64,000 nucleotides of DNA, from NCBI GenBank assembly GCA_964508975.1, contig CAZDVQ010000008.1, positions 1 to 64,000 on the forward strand, written 5' to 3'. Within the stretch, counting starts at the first letter, position 1. Each line of letters opens with the position of its first letter. Position numbers and translations under genes: made by a program. The notes below the pieces were generated by a model. That model saw nothing but the letters and a program-made list of their open reading frames with translations. It had not been told where the DNA came from and made no database searches. Below are positions 25,494-36,300 of this stretch, in pieces. The DNA comes from CAZDVQ01 sp964508975. Lineage in GTDB: Bacteria > Bacteroidota > Bacteroidia > Chitinophagales > Saprospiraceae.

Positions 25494-28400
25494 ATGATGG
25501 CATCTTTACGAAACCTGCTATTCAGAACAATTGTGCTTGTCTCTATATGCTTGGCAGGTATGCAAGAATTAAGAGCATCTCACGCTGCGGCGATTGACTT
25601 AACTTACGCTTGTCTTGGAAACAATCAATACCAATTTACGCTAACTTTTTACCGAGATGGTTGCGGCATTACCGCACCAACAAGTTTCAACTTGGCCTAT
25701 ACAGGTTGTAACGTTAACGGGAACATAACCCTGACACAGCAATCCAACGTAAACGTTACACCACTCTGTTCCTCTTTCCAGAACAGTACATGCTGTGGTG
25801 GTGGAACACTTTCTTGTTTTTTTGAAGTGGTGTATACTGGTGTAGTAACCTTGAATACTTCCTGTGCGAACTGGGTTTTCAGCGCATCAGAATGTTGTCG
25901 AAACTCTAGTATCACCAACGTGTCGAACCCTGGTAGCCAAGATTTATTCATTACCACTTCATTGAATAATACCGCTGGTATACAGCCATGTAACTCATCT
26001 GTACAGTTCAACAATGCACCGGTAGTTTTCGCTTGTATCAACCAACCATTTACCTACACACAGGCTGCATTTGACCCAGATGGCGACTCTTTGGTTTACA
26101 CAACTGCACCTTCGCGCGATAACGCTACGACCAATATTCCCTTTATTGCCCCTTATACACAGAACAACCCATTCCCTGCTAACCCTGCTTATAGTTTGAA
26201 TCCTCAAACGGGTGTAATTACTTTTACACCTACCCAATCGGGTAACTACCTCGTTACTGTACGCGTAGATGAGTACCGGAATGGCGTTCTAATAGCAACA
26301 ACCTATCGAGACATTCAGATACAAGTATTACCTGCAAACCTTTGTGGGGCTACCTCTCTACCACCAACACCTACGATTGGAACCATTGGCGGTGCAACAG
26401 GTGCGCCTACGGCCACTGGTCAAAGCTTCGCTGTTTGTTCTGGTAACGTTTTGACTTTCAATACTACTTACACCGACCCTAACGTAAACGAAACATTAAT
26501 CATTTCGTCTAACATAGCAACAGCTATACCAGGGGCTTCTTTTGTGCTTACCGGTACGAATCCAGTTAATGGTAACTTCACCTGGAATACAGCGGGTGTT
26601 GCACCAGGTCTTTACACATTCTACGTCATTATTACCGACAACGCATGTCCTATTCCCAATACTGTCTCCATTAACTACGAGATTGAAATTGCACTTTTGG
26701 AAGCAACCTCTAGTACTATTTATATATGTAATGGCGATGTCAATAACGTTCAGTTAAATGCACTAGGCCTTGGCGGAAACGCTGCACCTGGTACATATTC
26801 ATGGTCGCCAACAACAGGTTTGAATAACCCTAATATCGCTGACCCGATTGCAACGGTTACCCAACCGGTAACTTACGTGGTTACTTACCAGAGTGGTGTT
26901 TGTATACAAACGGACTCTATCGTACTCGATGACCCATACTCGATTTCATTTGGCCCGCCAATTAATCAAACCATTTGTGCAGGTGGTTCTGCTACGCTTG
27001 ACCCCAACTTGCCCACAGGGCCTCAAACGGTTTGCTATAGTTATAATACAGCTACCACAATTGTGGGAACGGGTATTACGGATATTCCAATTAATGTTAC
27101 TGGTTTGTTCCCATTGGCTTTCCAGCCAGGTTATATCAGGTCTATCAATTTCACCATCAACCATTCAAGGCCAGGTGATTTGGTCCTAAGCTTGGTTTCT
27201 CCTATTGGTAACGTGGTTCAATTGTCAAACCGTAACGGTTTCATTTTCCCGAACTACAATAACTCAACATTCTTGGGTTCTACAACTGGTGGTACGGCAA
27301 TCTCTACTTACTTTACCTCGCCTATCCCTGCCAACGGTACCTTCTTGATCCAGAACGTCAACAACTGGAACAACTTGAACAGTTTGGCTAACGTGAACGG
27401 AACCTGGTATTTGAGGATTGAAAACACACCTTCCTCTGGAGCTGGTGTTGTAGGTACCTTCCAGAACGTGACCCTCTGCTTTAATAACTTGCTACAACCA
27501 TCCTTCAGTTGGTCACCCCCAACAAACTTGTCTTGTACTAATTGTCAATTCCCAGTAGCAACGCCGCCCACGCAAACTACTTACCAAGTGGTAGCTACCA
27601 ATGCAATCGGGTGTACCGATACATCTCAAGTTACGGTATTCTTGGCTTCACAACTTCCAGCCCCAGCGGTAACTTGTGGTACACCTACATTGACTTCAGT
27701 AACCTTTGAATGGCCTGTAGTTGGTGGTGCAGCTTCATACCAAGTCAGTGTGAATGGTGGTGCATTCACAACAGTAGGTACCAATACATCGTTTACGATA
27801 AACGGTATGTCGCAAGGGCAATCCGCTACTATTCAAGTCATCGCATTACCACCAACAGGCAGCCCTTGTGGCCCGAGTGCCCCTGGTAGTGCTACCTGTA
27901 TTGCCGGTAACTGTCCTACTGTACCTGTTACCATTACAGGCAATGCTGTATTCTGTTCGGGTACATCTAATACCTTGACGGCAACCGGTGGCTTGGCTTC
28001 TTACCTCTGGTCAACTGGTGCAACAACTAGTTCTATCTCGGTAACCACTGCAGGCTCATATAGCGTAACCGTTACAGATGTGAATTCATGCTCAGGTACA
28101 ACTACCTTTGCCGTTACAACATCTACTTCGAGCCCGCTCATTACAGGTACAGCCCAGGTTTGTGCTGGACTTACCTCTACACTAGATGCAGGTGCAGGTT
28201 TTACAGCATATGCTTGGAGTAATGGCGATGTTACTCGGACTTCAGTTGTCAGTACAGCAGGTACCTATACCGTTACGGCTACAAATGCCGACGGGTGTAC
28301 CGGAACCTCTACTTTCAACTTTGGTATAAACCCTAACCCAACGCCAGCTATCACGGGTGGTCTTACTATCTGTAATGGTGTGTCTACTACTCTCGACGCA

Positions 28401-31400
28401 GGTGCTTTTGCCGCTTATGCTTGGTCGCCGGGCGGCGCAACAACGCAAACCCTCAATGTTTCTACAGCTGGCACTTACAACGTAACCGTTACCGACGCTA
28501 ATGGCTGTACAGGTACAACTAATGCTACCGTAATATTAGCACCAAACCTTTCACCAGTTATTTCAGCGTCTGGCCCATTGACTTTCTGTGCCGGTGGCTC
28601 TGTTACACTAGATGGCGGTACTTTTGATCAATACCAATGGTCACCTGGTGGGCAAACAACTTCTACTGTATTAGCGAATACAACGGGCACTTATACCTTA
28701 AACGTTACCAATAATAATGGTTGTACGGGTACTACCAGTGTCAACGTAGTGGTGAACCCTAACCCAGTTGCTACAGCCAACCCTGATGTAGCTTTCTGTG
28801 CTGGCGCAAGCGGTACAGTTGGTGTAACTGTAACGAATGGTACTAGTCCATATACCTTAGATTGGAACAACCTCGCTCAAAACAGCAACAACCTTGTTCA
28901 ATCACCACTTACAACGACCACTTATATCGTAACGGTTACAGATGCTAACGGTTGTACAGCAACCGATAACCAAACCTTAACGGTCAATCCATTACCGGTG
29001 GTAAATGCTGGTAATAACGTGAACATCTGTTTTGGTACGTCTACTACCTTGACGGCTACTCAAACGACCACCAATCCTGGCCCTGTTTACACCTGGGACA
29101 ACAGCTTGCCTAACGGTGCTACTCAAACAGTTTCACCAACAGCAACAACTACCTACAATGTAACCCTAACCGACGCTAATACTTGTACGGCTACAGATGC
29201 TGTAACGGTAACCGTTAACCCTGCGATCAGTTCTTCTATTACTGGTCCTCTAGGTATTTGTATCAATAGCTCAGCTACCCTTGATGCCATTGCTGCGGGT
29301 GGAACAAGTCCTTATACATATGCATGGGCTTCAGGTCAAACTACAGCATCTATTACCGTTAGCCCTGCTGTAACTACAACTTATAACGTAACGATTACAG
29401 ATGCAGCAGGATGTACAACATCTTCAACACATACTGTTGTTGTAAGTACGGTATTATTGCCACAAATTACGTCTAGCACTGGCCAATTTGCGTACTGTCA
29501 AGGTTCTAGCTTAGTGCTGAATGCCGGTAACGGTTATGCAACATATACTTGGGCTCCAGGAGCACAAGTTACCCAAACCATCACCGTTACAACACCTGGT
29601 TCTTACAGCGTTACCGTAACAGATGCAGGCGGATGTACAGGAACTGCTACTGCTGTGGTTACTGAAAACCCTAACCCTGTTCCTGTAGTTTCAAATACTG
29701 GTCCTTACTGTGTTGGTACAACCGCTCAATTAAACGCTTCTGGTGGTGCTACCTATGCTTGGACTGGCCCTAACGCCTTTGCTTCAGGTACTCAGAACCC
29801 TAGCATTGCGAGTTTAACGGCTGCCCAGGCAGGAACTTATACTGTTTTGGTAACTAGTGCATTTGGCTGTACAGCAACTGGAACAACTACAGTTGTCGTA
29901 AACCCATTACCTACACCAACGGCTAGCAACGACGGTCCTTACTGTCCAGGCGATGTTGCTACACTTACCGCTACAGGTGGTGTGAACTACGCATGGACAG
30001 GTCCTAATGCATTTACATCTGCCGTACAATCGCCAGTAATCAACAACATTGCTGCTACGCAAGCAGGTACTTACACCGTTACCGTTACCGACGGAAATGG
30101 TTGTACGAATACAGCTACTACCAACGTTGTTGTAAATACTCCACCAACGCCTACCGTGGTGGATAAAGGCCCTTACTGTCCGCTTGATACCATCCGATTG
30201 AATGCTTCAACGGCTGTTGGGTATAACTGGACAGGGCCTGGAGGCTTCGTTAGCTCAAGCCAGTTCATCGTTATTCCTAACGCAAGCACTTTCTTAAGCG
30301 GTACTTACAACGTTACGGTAACTGATATTAATGGATGTACAGGCTCAACTTCAGTTCAAGTTGTAGTTAATCCTTCTCCAATCCCAACTGCATCGAATAC
30401 AAGCCCATACTGCTTGGGCGACGATATCTTCCTTTCTGCAGGCGGTGGGGCTACTTACTCTTGGTCAGGCCCTAACGGCTACGCCTCTATTGCGGCTAAC
30501 CCAATAATCGCCAACAGTACGGCAGCAATGGCGGGTACCTATAACGTAGTCGTTACTTCGGCAGCTGGATGTACCGCTACAACATCTACCAACGTGGTGA
30601 TTAACCCGCTTCCAACGGTTTCTTTAGGCAATGATACCATTATCTGTATCAACGCTCCATTAACCATCAATGCTACACCTGCCAACGGCTCAGCTCCTTA
30701 CACTTTCGTATGGAGCACTACTCAAACTGGACCAAGTATTACAATCTCTCAAGCAGTTCCAACAACATATAACGTAACCGTAACCGATGGTAACGGTTGT
30801 ACTGGAACCGATGATATCTTTGTTGATACCTTGAGTTCATTACCAGTTACTATTACTTCTTCTGGTACAAACCAATTCTGTAACGGCACTAGTCTTACCT
30901 TGAGTGCTACCCCTGGCTATGCTGGCTATGCTTGGTCTACAAGCCAAAACAGCAACAATATCAGCGTAATCAACTCGGGTACATACTCGGTAACTGTCTC
31001 TGACAACGCAGGTTGCTTGGGTACAACCAGTATTACTGTAACCGAATTATTGCCAATCACTTTCAACGTGCTTACCGACAGTGTAAGCTGTAACGGAGGC
31101 ACGGATGGTGTAGCTACAGTCGTTAACGCTATCGGTGGTACAGGGAACTATACCAACTATAGCTGGAGCAATGGTGGCACAGGTGCCGTTGTATCTAATT
31201 TTAGCGCAGGAACATACACGGTTACCGTTACCGATAACCTCGGCTGTACGGGTACCAACTCATTCAGCATTGGCCAACCAGCTCAATTCCTTGATGCGAC
31301 TATCGTTTCTGCAGATGCTACTTGTAATGGCATTGCAAACGGTGTTGCTATTGTGAACCCATTTGGTGGCACGCCTGGTTACAGCTTCGTATGGAGCAAT

Positions 31401-32981
31401 GGCGAAACAGACGATACCGTTTCAACCTTAGCTGCTAACGTACTTTACACCGTAACCGTTACCGATACCCGTGGTTGTACAACCATCGAAACTGTTACGG
31501 TGAACCAACCTAGCCCAATTGTTGGCTTGATGCTCTTGCTGGATAGCGTTTCTTGCTACGGTGGTGGCGATGGTTCTGCTTCAGTTACGGCTTCAGGCGG
31601 TCTTCCTAACTACTCATACAACTGGTCAAATGGCGAAACAGCTGCAACGGCCACCAGCTTGTCGGCTGGCAATGCGACTGTTACCATTACAGACAACCTT
31701 GGTTGTACAGTGTCGCAAAGTATCTTCATACCGCAGCCAACGCAAATTAGTATTGCCGTGGTATCTATCGTGGCCCAGTCATGTACAGGCACAGGTTCTG
31801 GCTCAATTGAGGTTGTGGCTTTAGGTGGTGTTCCTCCTTACAGCTACCAATGGGATATTGCAGCATTTAGCCAAACCGGACCAATTGCTACAGGCTTGCC
31901 AAATGGTGCATACACTTGCACCGTTACCGATGGCAATGGTTGTACAACTGCTCAGCAAATTACCGTTGCTCCTGCGGCTCCTTCGTCTGTTGAAATTGCT
32001 CAAACCGGCAGCATCCTCTGCTTCGGTAATGCAACAGGTGTCATGACAGCACAAGCTGTTGGCGGTGTTGGCCCTTACACTTTTGTATGGTCAACTGGCG
32101 ACAGCACTGCTACCATCGATAGCCTTGCCGCTGGCACTTACACCGTAACCATGACAGATGGTCAAGGTTGTACTTACACTGCGACCCGCACGCTTGGTCA
32201 ACCTTCTGCGGTAAATACCAACGCTACCCTTAACCCGCTACAGTGTTTTGGTTATACCAACGCCAGCATCGCTATGCAAACAGTTGGAGGTACAGCGCCT
32301 TATGCTTATAGTATCAACAATGGTACTTCATGGACTACCGGTAGTACCTTCGGTGGTATTGCTGCTGGAACATATAACCTGATTGTTCGCGACCGTTACA
32401 ACTGTCAAGATACTGTTGAGGTAGATGTAATTGCCCCGGCTGCTTGGTCGGTTGACATCGTACCTGGTGATACCCTCATTGAGTATGGCGAAAGCATTAC
32501 GCTGTCAGCGGTTACGACCAGCAGTGCTATAGAGAGCTACACTTGGGTACCAGACACAGCATTGACTTGCACGGATTGTTCAAGTACCGTTGCTAGCCCA
32601 ACTACTGACCAAACGTACTACGTCGTTGCATTGGATACTTTCGGTTGTTTACAGTACGATACTGTTTTGGTTTCGGTTTACTTACCACGTCGCTTGTATG
32701 TGCCTAACTTCTTCTCACCAAACGGTGATGGCAATAACGATTTGTTCATGATACAGGGTGGCCGCGGTGTTGCTGAAGTGGTAACTTTCCGCGTGTTCGA
32801 CCGCTGGGGTGAAAAGGTTTACGAAGCCATTAACGCACTGCCAAGTGACGCAAACGCTGCGTGGGACGGTTCATTCAAGGGCCAACCTATGAACTCTGGC
32901 GTGTACGCTTGGTACGCTGAAATCCGTTACGAAGACGGTTTTGTTGAGTTCGTGAAAGGTGACATTACACTACAACGTTAA
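25494..32981 (+). CDS. Giant SprB-like surface protein with gliding-motility C-terminal domain
   Basis: A 2495-aa exported adhesin-like protein. A signal peptide runs to about residue 29 (ELRAS). Residues about 30-400 are a Cys-rich beta region (ASHAAAIDLTYACLGN onward). A P/Homo B-like domain lies at about 515-660, a fibronectin-like segment at about 725-800, then about 13 Ig-like units of 75-80 aa (CxG…YTWSxGxTTxxI…GTYTVTVTDxNGCTG pattern) to about 1850. Six SprB-type repeats follow (about 1855-2315; each begins near SxxCxGxxxG). The CHU_C-type domain starts at RRLYVPNFFSPNGDGNND (about 2398) and directs type IX secretion. SprB is the mobile adhesin of gliding Bacteroidota; a similar role is inferred. 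The neighbour at 33346 is a paralog from about residue 403 onward. Confidence 0.93.
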   Translation: MMASLRNLLFRTIVLVSICLAGMQELRASHAAAIDLTYACLGNNQYQFTLTFYRDGCGITAPTSFNLAYTGCNVNGNITLTQQSNVNVTPLCSSFQNSTCCGGGTLSCFFEVVYTGVVTLNTSCANWVFSASECCRNSSITNVSNPGSQDLFITTSLNNTAGIQPCNSSVQFNNAPVVFACINQPFTYTQAAFDPDGDSLVYTTAPSRDNATTNIPFIAPYTQNNPFPANPAYSLNPQTGVITFTPTQSGNYLVTVRVDEYRNGVLIATTYRDIQIQVLPANLCGATSLPPTPTIGTIGGATGAPTATGQSFAVCSGNVLTFNTTYTDPNVNETLIISSNIATAIPGASFVLTGTNPVNGNFTWNTAGVAPGLYTFYVIITDNACPIPNTVSINYEIEIALLEATSSTIYICNGDVNNVQLNALGLGGNAAPGTYSWSPTTGLNNPNIADPIATVTQPVTYVVTYQSGVCIQTDSIVLDDPYSISFGPPINQTICAGGSATLDPNLPTGPQTVCYSYNTATTIVGTGITDIPINVTGLFPLAFQPGYIRSINFTINHSRPGDLVLSLVSPIGNVVQLSNRNGFIFPNYNNSTFLGSTTGGTAISTYFTSPIPANGTFLIQNVNNWNNLNSLANVNGTWYLRIENTPSSGAGVVGTFQNVTLCFNNLLQPSFSWSPPTNLSCTNCQFPVATPPTQTTYQVVATNAIGCTDTSQVTVFLASQLPAPAVTCGTPTLTSVTFEWPVVGGAASYQVSVNGGAFTTVGTNTSFTINGMSQGQSATIQVIALPPTGSPCGPSAPGSATCIAGNCPTVPVTITGNAVFCSGTSNTLTATGGLASYLWSTGATTSSISVTTAGSYSVTVTDVNSCSGTTTFAVTTSTSSPLITGTAQVCAGLTSTLDAGAGFTAYAWSNGDVTRTSVVSTAGTYTVTATNADGCTGTSTFNFGINPNPTPAITGGLTICNGVSTTLDAGAFAAYAWSPGGATTQTLNVSTAGTYNVTVTDANGCTGTTNATVILAPNLSPVISASGPLTFCAGGSVTLDGGTFDQYQWSPGGQTTSTVLANTTGTYTLNVTNNNGCTGTTSVNVVVNPNPVATANPDVAFCAGASGTVGVTVTNGTSPYTLDWNNLAQNSNNLVQSPLTTTTYIVTVTDANGCTATDNQTLTVNPLPVVNAGNNVNICFGTSTTLTATQTTTNPGPVYTWDNSLPNGATQTVSPTATTTYNVTLTDANTCTATDAVTVTVNPAISSSITGPLGICINSSATLDAIAAGGTSPYTYAWASGQTTASITVSPAVTTTYNVTITDAAGCTTSSTHTVVVSTVLLPQITSSTGQFAYCQGSSLVLNAGNGYATYTWAPGAQVTQTITVTTPGSYSVTVTDAGGCTGTATAVVTENPNPVPVVSNTGPYCVGTTAQLNASGGATYAWTGPNAFASGTQNPSIASLTAAQAGTYTVLVTSAFGCTATGTTTVVVNPLPTPTASNDGPYCPGDVATLTATGGVNYAWTGPNAFTSAVQSPVINNIAATQAGTYTVTVTDGNGCTNTATTNVVVNTPPTPTVVDKGPYCPLDTIRLNASTAVGYNWTGPGGFVSSSQFIVIPNASTFLSGTYNVTVTDINGCTGSTSVQVVVNPSPIPTASNTSPYCLGDDIFLSAGGGATYSWSGPNGYASIAANPIIANSTAAMAGTYNVVVTSAAGCTATTSTNVVINPLPTVSLGNDTIICINAPLTINATPANGSAPYTFVWSTTQTGPSITISQAVPTTYNVTVTDGNGCTGTDDIFVDTLSSLPVTITSSGTNQFCNGTSLTLSATPGYAGYAWSTSQNSNNISVINSGTYSVTVSDNAGCLGTTSITVTELLPITFNVLTDSVSCNGGTDGVATVVNAIGGTGNYTNYSWSNGGTGAVVSNFSAGTYTVTVTDNLGCTGTNSFSIGQPAQFLDATIVSADATCNGIANGVAIVNPFGGTPGYSFVWSNGETDDTVSTLAANVLYTVTVTDTRGCTTIETVTVNQPSPIVGLMLLLDSVSCYGGGDGSASVTASGGLPNYSYNWSNGETAATATSLSAGNATVTITDNLGCTVSQSIFIPQPTQISIAVVSIVAQSCTGTGSGSIEVVALGGVPPYSYQWDIAAFSQTGPIATGLPNGAYTCTVTDGNGCTTAQQITVAPAAPSSVEIAQTGSILCFGNATGVMTAQAVGGVGPYTFVWSTGDSTATIDSLAAGTYTVTMTDGQGCTYTATRTLGQPSAVNTNATLNPLQCFGYTNASIAMQTVGGTAPYAYSINNGTSWTTGSTFGGIAAGTYNLIVRDRYNCQDTVEVDVIAPAAWSVDIVPGDTLIEYGESITLSAVTTSSAIESYTWVPDTALTCTDCSSTVASPTTDQTYYVVALDTFGCLQYDTVLVSVYLPRRLYVPNFFSPNGDGNNDLFMIQGGRGVAEVVTFRVFDRWGEKVYEAINALPSDANAAWDGSFKGQPMNSGVYAWYAEIRYEDGFVEFVKGDITLQR

Positions 32982-33006
32982 TTCTGGATGATAATAATTA
33001 AAATTA

Positions 33007-33140
33007 ATTTGGGGCTTCCCGTTGGACGCATGCAATGCGCCCAACGGGCGCTACGTTCCGCGGCTCCCTGCGGTCGGCCCTTCGTCGCGGTGCGCCTCGG
33101 TCTCCCCGTGTTCCACGGGGCCCGCTACACATCGCTAAGC
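33007..33140 (+). repeat. GC-rich hairpin element, copy I
   Basis: Head ATTTGGGGCTTCCCGTTGG, GGGCGCTACGTTCCGCGGCTCC centre, then CGGTCGGCCC, CCCCGTGTTCCACGGGG hairpin, tail CGCTACACATCGCTAAGC. It begins 26 bp after the first giant gene's stop, same orientation. Confidence 0.8.
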
Positions 33141-33173
33141 CGAGACAGCGAAACCACCCATTGATACGTTTTG

Positions 33174-33214
33174 AAAAGCAGGTTTACAGTTTACACGCTG
33201 TAACCTGCTTTTTG
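33174..33214 (+). terminator. Terminator of the first giant gene
   Basis: AAAAGCAGGTTTACAG pairs with CTGTAACCTGCTTTTT, one-base bulge, loop about 8 nt, T5 tail. It is nearly 200 bp after the stop because copy I intervenes, so copy I would be part of the transcript. Confidence 0.85.
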
Positions 33215-33224
33215 CGCTAAGGAT

Positions 33225-33323
33225 AGTAGGGGCAGGCCGAAGGCCTGGTGCGCGAAGCGTACCGAGCAACGCGAGCCCCGAATAGCCTGACCCCGGCCTT
33301 GGCCGGGGGAGCGCCCCAAAAAA
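33225..33323 (-). repeat. GC-rich hairpin element, copy J
   Basis: On the minus strand: head TTTTTTGGGGCGCTCCCC, hairpin CCCCGGCCAAGGCCGGGG, centre GGGGCTCGCGTTGCTCGG, TACGCTTCGCG and CAGGCCTTCGGCCTG arms, short tail. It lies 20 bp before the second giant gene's ATG, in antisense orientation. Confidence 0.8.
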
Positions 33324-33345
33324 TAAAAATTAAAAACCACGACAT

Positions 33346-36300
33346 ATGCGCTTGACCACTACTCTAAAATTTTTAGCCATCGGGGTGCTTTTTGCACCTA
33401 TTAGTCTTTGGGGACAACTTACCATCGGTGCAGGGCAAACCCCGCAACAACTGGTACAAAACGTGTTGCTTGGCGCTGGTGTAACGGCCAGTAACATCAC
33501 GTTTCAAGGTGACCCCCTGCAAATTGCGGCTTTTACCAACGTAGGCCCAAATAACCTGCCATTAAGTAGTGGTATCGTTATGTGTACTGGTGGAGCCACC
33601 GTTGCTGCGGCTGCCAACAATGTAGGCGGAGGCTCGCAAGTAGCGGTAGGCCCAGGCTTTGGTGCTGGTGATGCCCAGTTGTCAGCTTTGGCTGGTGGCC
33701 AAGCCACCAACGATGCTGCTGTACTCGAATTTGACTTCGTACCACTATCCGACACGGTTAAATTCCGCTATGTTTTTGCCTCGGAAGAGTATAACGAGTA
33801 TGCTTGCTCTAACTTTAACGATATTTTCGCGTTCTTCTTGACAGGACCTGGCTATCCAGTTGCAACCAACATTGCCTTGATCCCAAACACAACTATTCCC
33901 GTTGCCATCAACACGGTAAATAATGGTACCGTAGGTACTAACGGGACTTTGGCTAGTTGTACTCCGCCACTGGGTTCATTAGCCAACTCACAATATTTTA
34001 TCAATAACCCCAACGGTGCTGTACACATTGAATTCGATGGTTTGACTGTGGTTTTAACCGCTACAGCAGTAGTTACGCCTTGTTCAACCTACCACATCAA
34101 ATTAGCCGTGGCCGATGTATTTGACTCCGCATTCGACTCGGGTGTATTCTTGGAAGCCAACAGTTTCTCTACCAACTTCTTGAACATACAAGTAGCAACA
34201 TTTAATGGCGATAATACCGTGATTGAAAGTTGTAACTCGGCAACCATTACCGCTTGTATCCCTGCTCCTGCTGATGGCGTTTATGCTATTCCTTTGTTTA
34301 TCAACGGAACGGCGACCAACGGTGTAGACTATGTGAGTATACCCGATACTTTATTCATTCCTGACGATAGTACTTGTGTATCGTTTGAATTGACACCTTT
34401 GTTCGACAACCTTCCAGAAGGGCTTGAAACCGTTGAGCTTGTGTTCCGGTCTACCGTCTGTACCTACGACACGGTGGTACTGTACATCAACGAATACGGG
34501 AACCTCTTTGATATAGCACAGGATTCCTTTACTATTTGTGAAGGCACCGCTGAAAACTTACCTTTCCAAGCGTATTTTTTGGGTAGTCCAACAGCACCGG
34601 GGGCTTATAGTTGGTCGCCCACAACTGGACTGAACAACCCTAATATTGCCAACCCGATTGCCACGGTCAGCGAGCCCATGGTATACACGGTGACTTACCA
34701 GTTTGGGTCCTGTATCCAAACAGATAGCATAGAGATAGCCTCGCCCTACGCCATAAACCTACCACCTTTAAGTGATACCTCGATATGCGGTGGTGGCTCA
34801 GTGCCGTTAAACGTAACGGTAAGCTCTGGCCCTGGGCCATCTACCTTCACGTTTAGCCCAAACCAGACTTATGCGCCAGCTACAATCTTTAACTACCCGT
34901 TCAATATCACAGGGGTTAACTTCCCATCAACGATAGCCAACAATACCATTGGCTCTGTATGTGTGAACATTACGCAGCCAGTTATGGCGCACATATCGGT
35001 TTACTTGATTGCACCTAACGGTCAAATTGTAGATTTGTCTACCAACAATGGATTTTTTGGTACTGGTTATAGCAACGTGTGTTTCACGCCTACTGCCACC
35101 AACCTAATGGGTGTAAACCCCAATGCTACAATTCCTGCTAACTCTACTTGGCGTCCGGAAGACCCGAACGGTTTTGCGGATATTTATGGTTCTGCCATTA
35201 ACGGCCAATGGACTTTGCGTATAGTTCACACAACGGCAGCGAGTTCGGGTGGCCAAACAGGCCGATTGGTCAGTTTCAACATAACCTTTAACGATCCAAC
35301 AGCAGTGTCGTATGCTTGGACACCAACGGCGGGTTTAAGTTGTACAACTTGTCCAACACCCACGGCAACACCAACTGCTACAACTACATATCAAGTAGTT
35401 GCACAAAACCAAGCAGGCTGTACCGATACAGCTCAAATTACGATCAACGTGGATGCGCTTACCGCTCCTGTTGTAGTATGCGATACAGCTACATCAAACT
35501 CTGTTACTGTAGCATGGGCTGCAGTTACTGGAGCCGGTAGCTACGAAGTTAGTGTAGATGGCGGTCCATTTATCAATATTGGATCAGCTACAACTTATAC
35601 GGCTACAGGCTTGGCCCTTTGCCAAACTGCAACGATTAGTGTTGTAGCTGTAGCAGCCCCCAACGTAGCCTGCCAGAATAGTGCGCCGGTCTCTGTTTCT
35701 TGCCAGACCGACTGTTGTAATATCCCCGCACCAACAATTACGGGTATTGCCCAAATATGTGCTGGAGATTCATCTGTTTTAGATGCTGGCGCAGGCTATA
35801 CCACTTATTTGTGGAATACAGGTGCAACAACTCAGACCATTACAGTTAATACGACTTTAGTTTACTCCGTTATTGTTTCAGATATCAACAACTGTACAGC
35901 TACCGCAACGTTCAGCTTTGTGGCCAATGCGGTACCTAACCCAGTTATTGGTGGCAACTTGACCATTTGTAATGGCGTGAGTACTACCTTAGATGCCGTG
36001 ATTCCGGGCAATTATAGCTGGTCAACAGGCGCCACAACGCAGACAATATCTGTATCAACACCCGGCGATTACAGTGTGACGGTAACCGGTGCAGGTGGGT
36101 GTTTCGGCAGCGATACCGTGACGGTTATTTTATCACCAAGTTTAAGTCCAGTAATATCAGCAAGTGGTCCTTTGTCGTTCTGTGACCCAGGAAGCGTTGA
36201 TTTGACGACATCACAATTTGACCAATATAGCTGGTTGCCTAATGGCGAAACCACTCAAACGATAACGGCCACAACATCAGGTACTTATATTCTCAATGTG

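Larger units (their letters stand above)
32982..33345. other. Interval between the two giant paralogs
   Basis: No gene. It contains two GC-rich elements pointing away from their adjacent genes' interior (copy I plus, copy J minus) with a hairpin terminator between them. The pair are head-out and tail-to-tail around the terminator. Confidence 0.7.

Noticed and set aside
28000..31050. Tandem DNA repeats inside the giant genes as a variable or recombining array
   Set aside because: The periodicity is at protein level (Ig-like units of 75-80 aa); the DNA of successive units is well diverged, so it is ordinary domain repetition.
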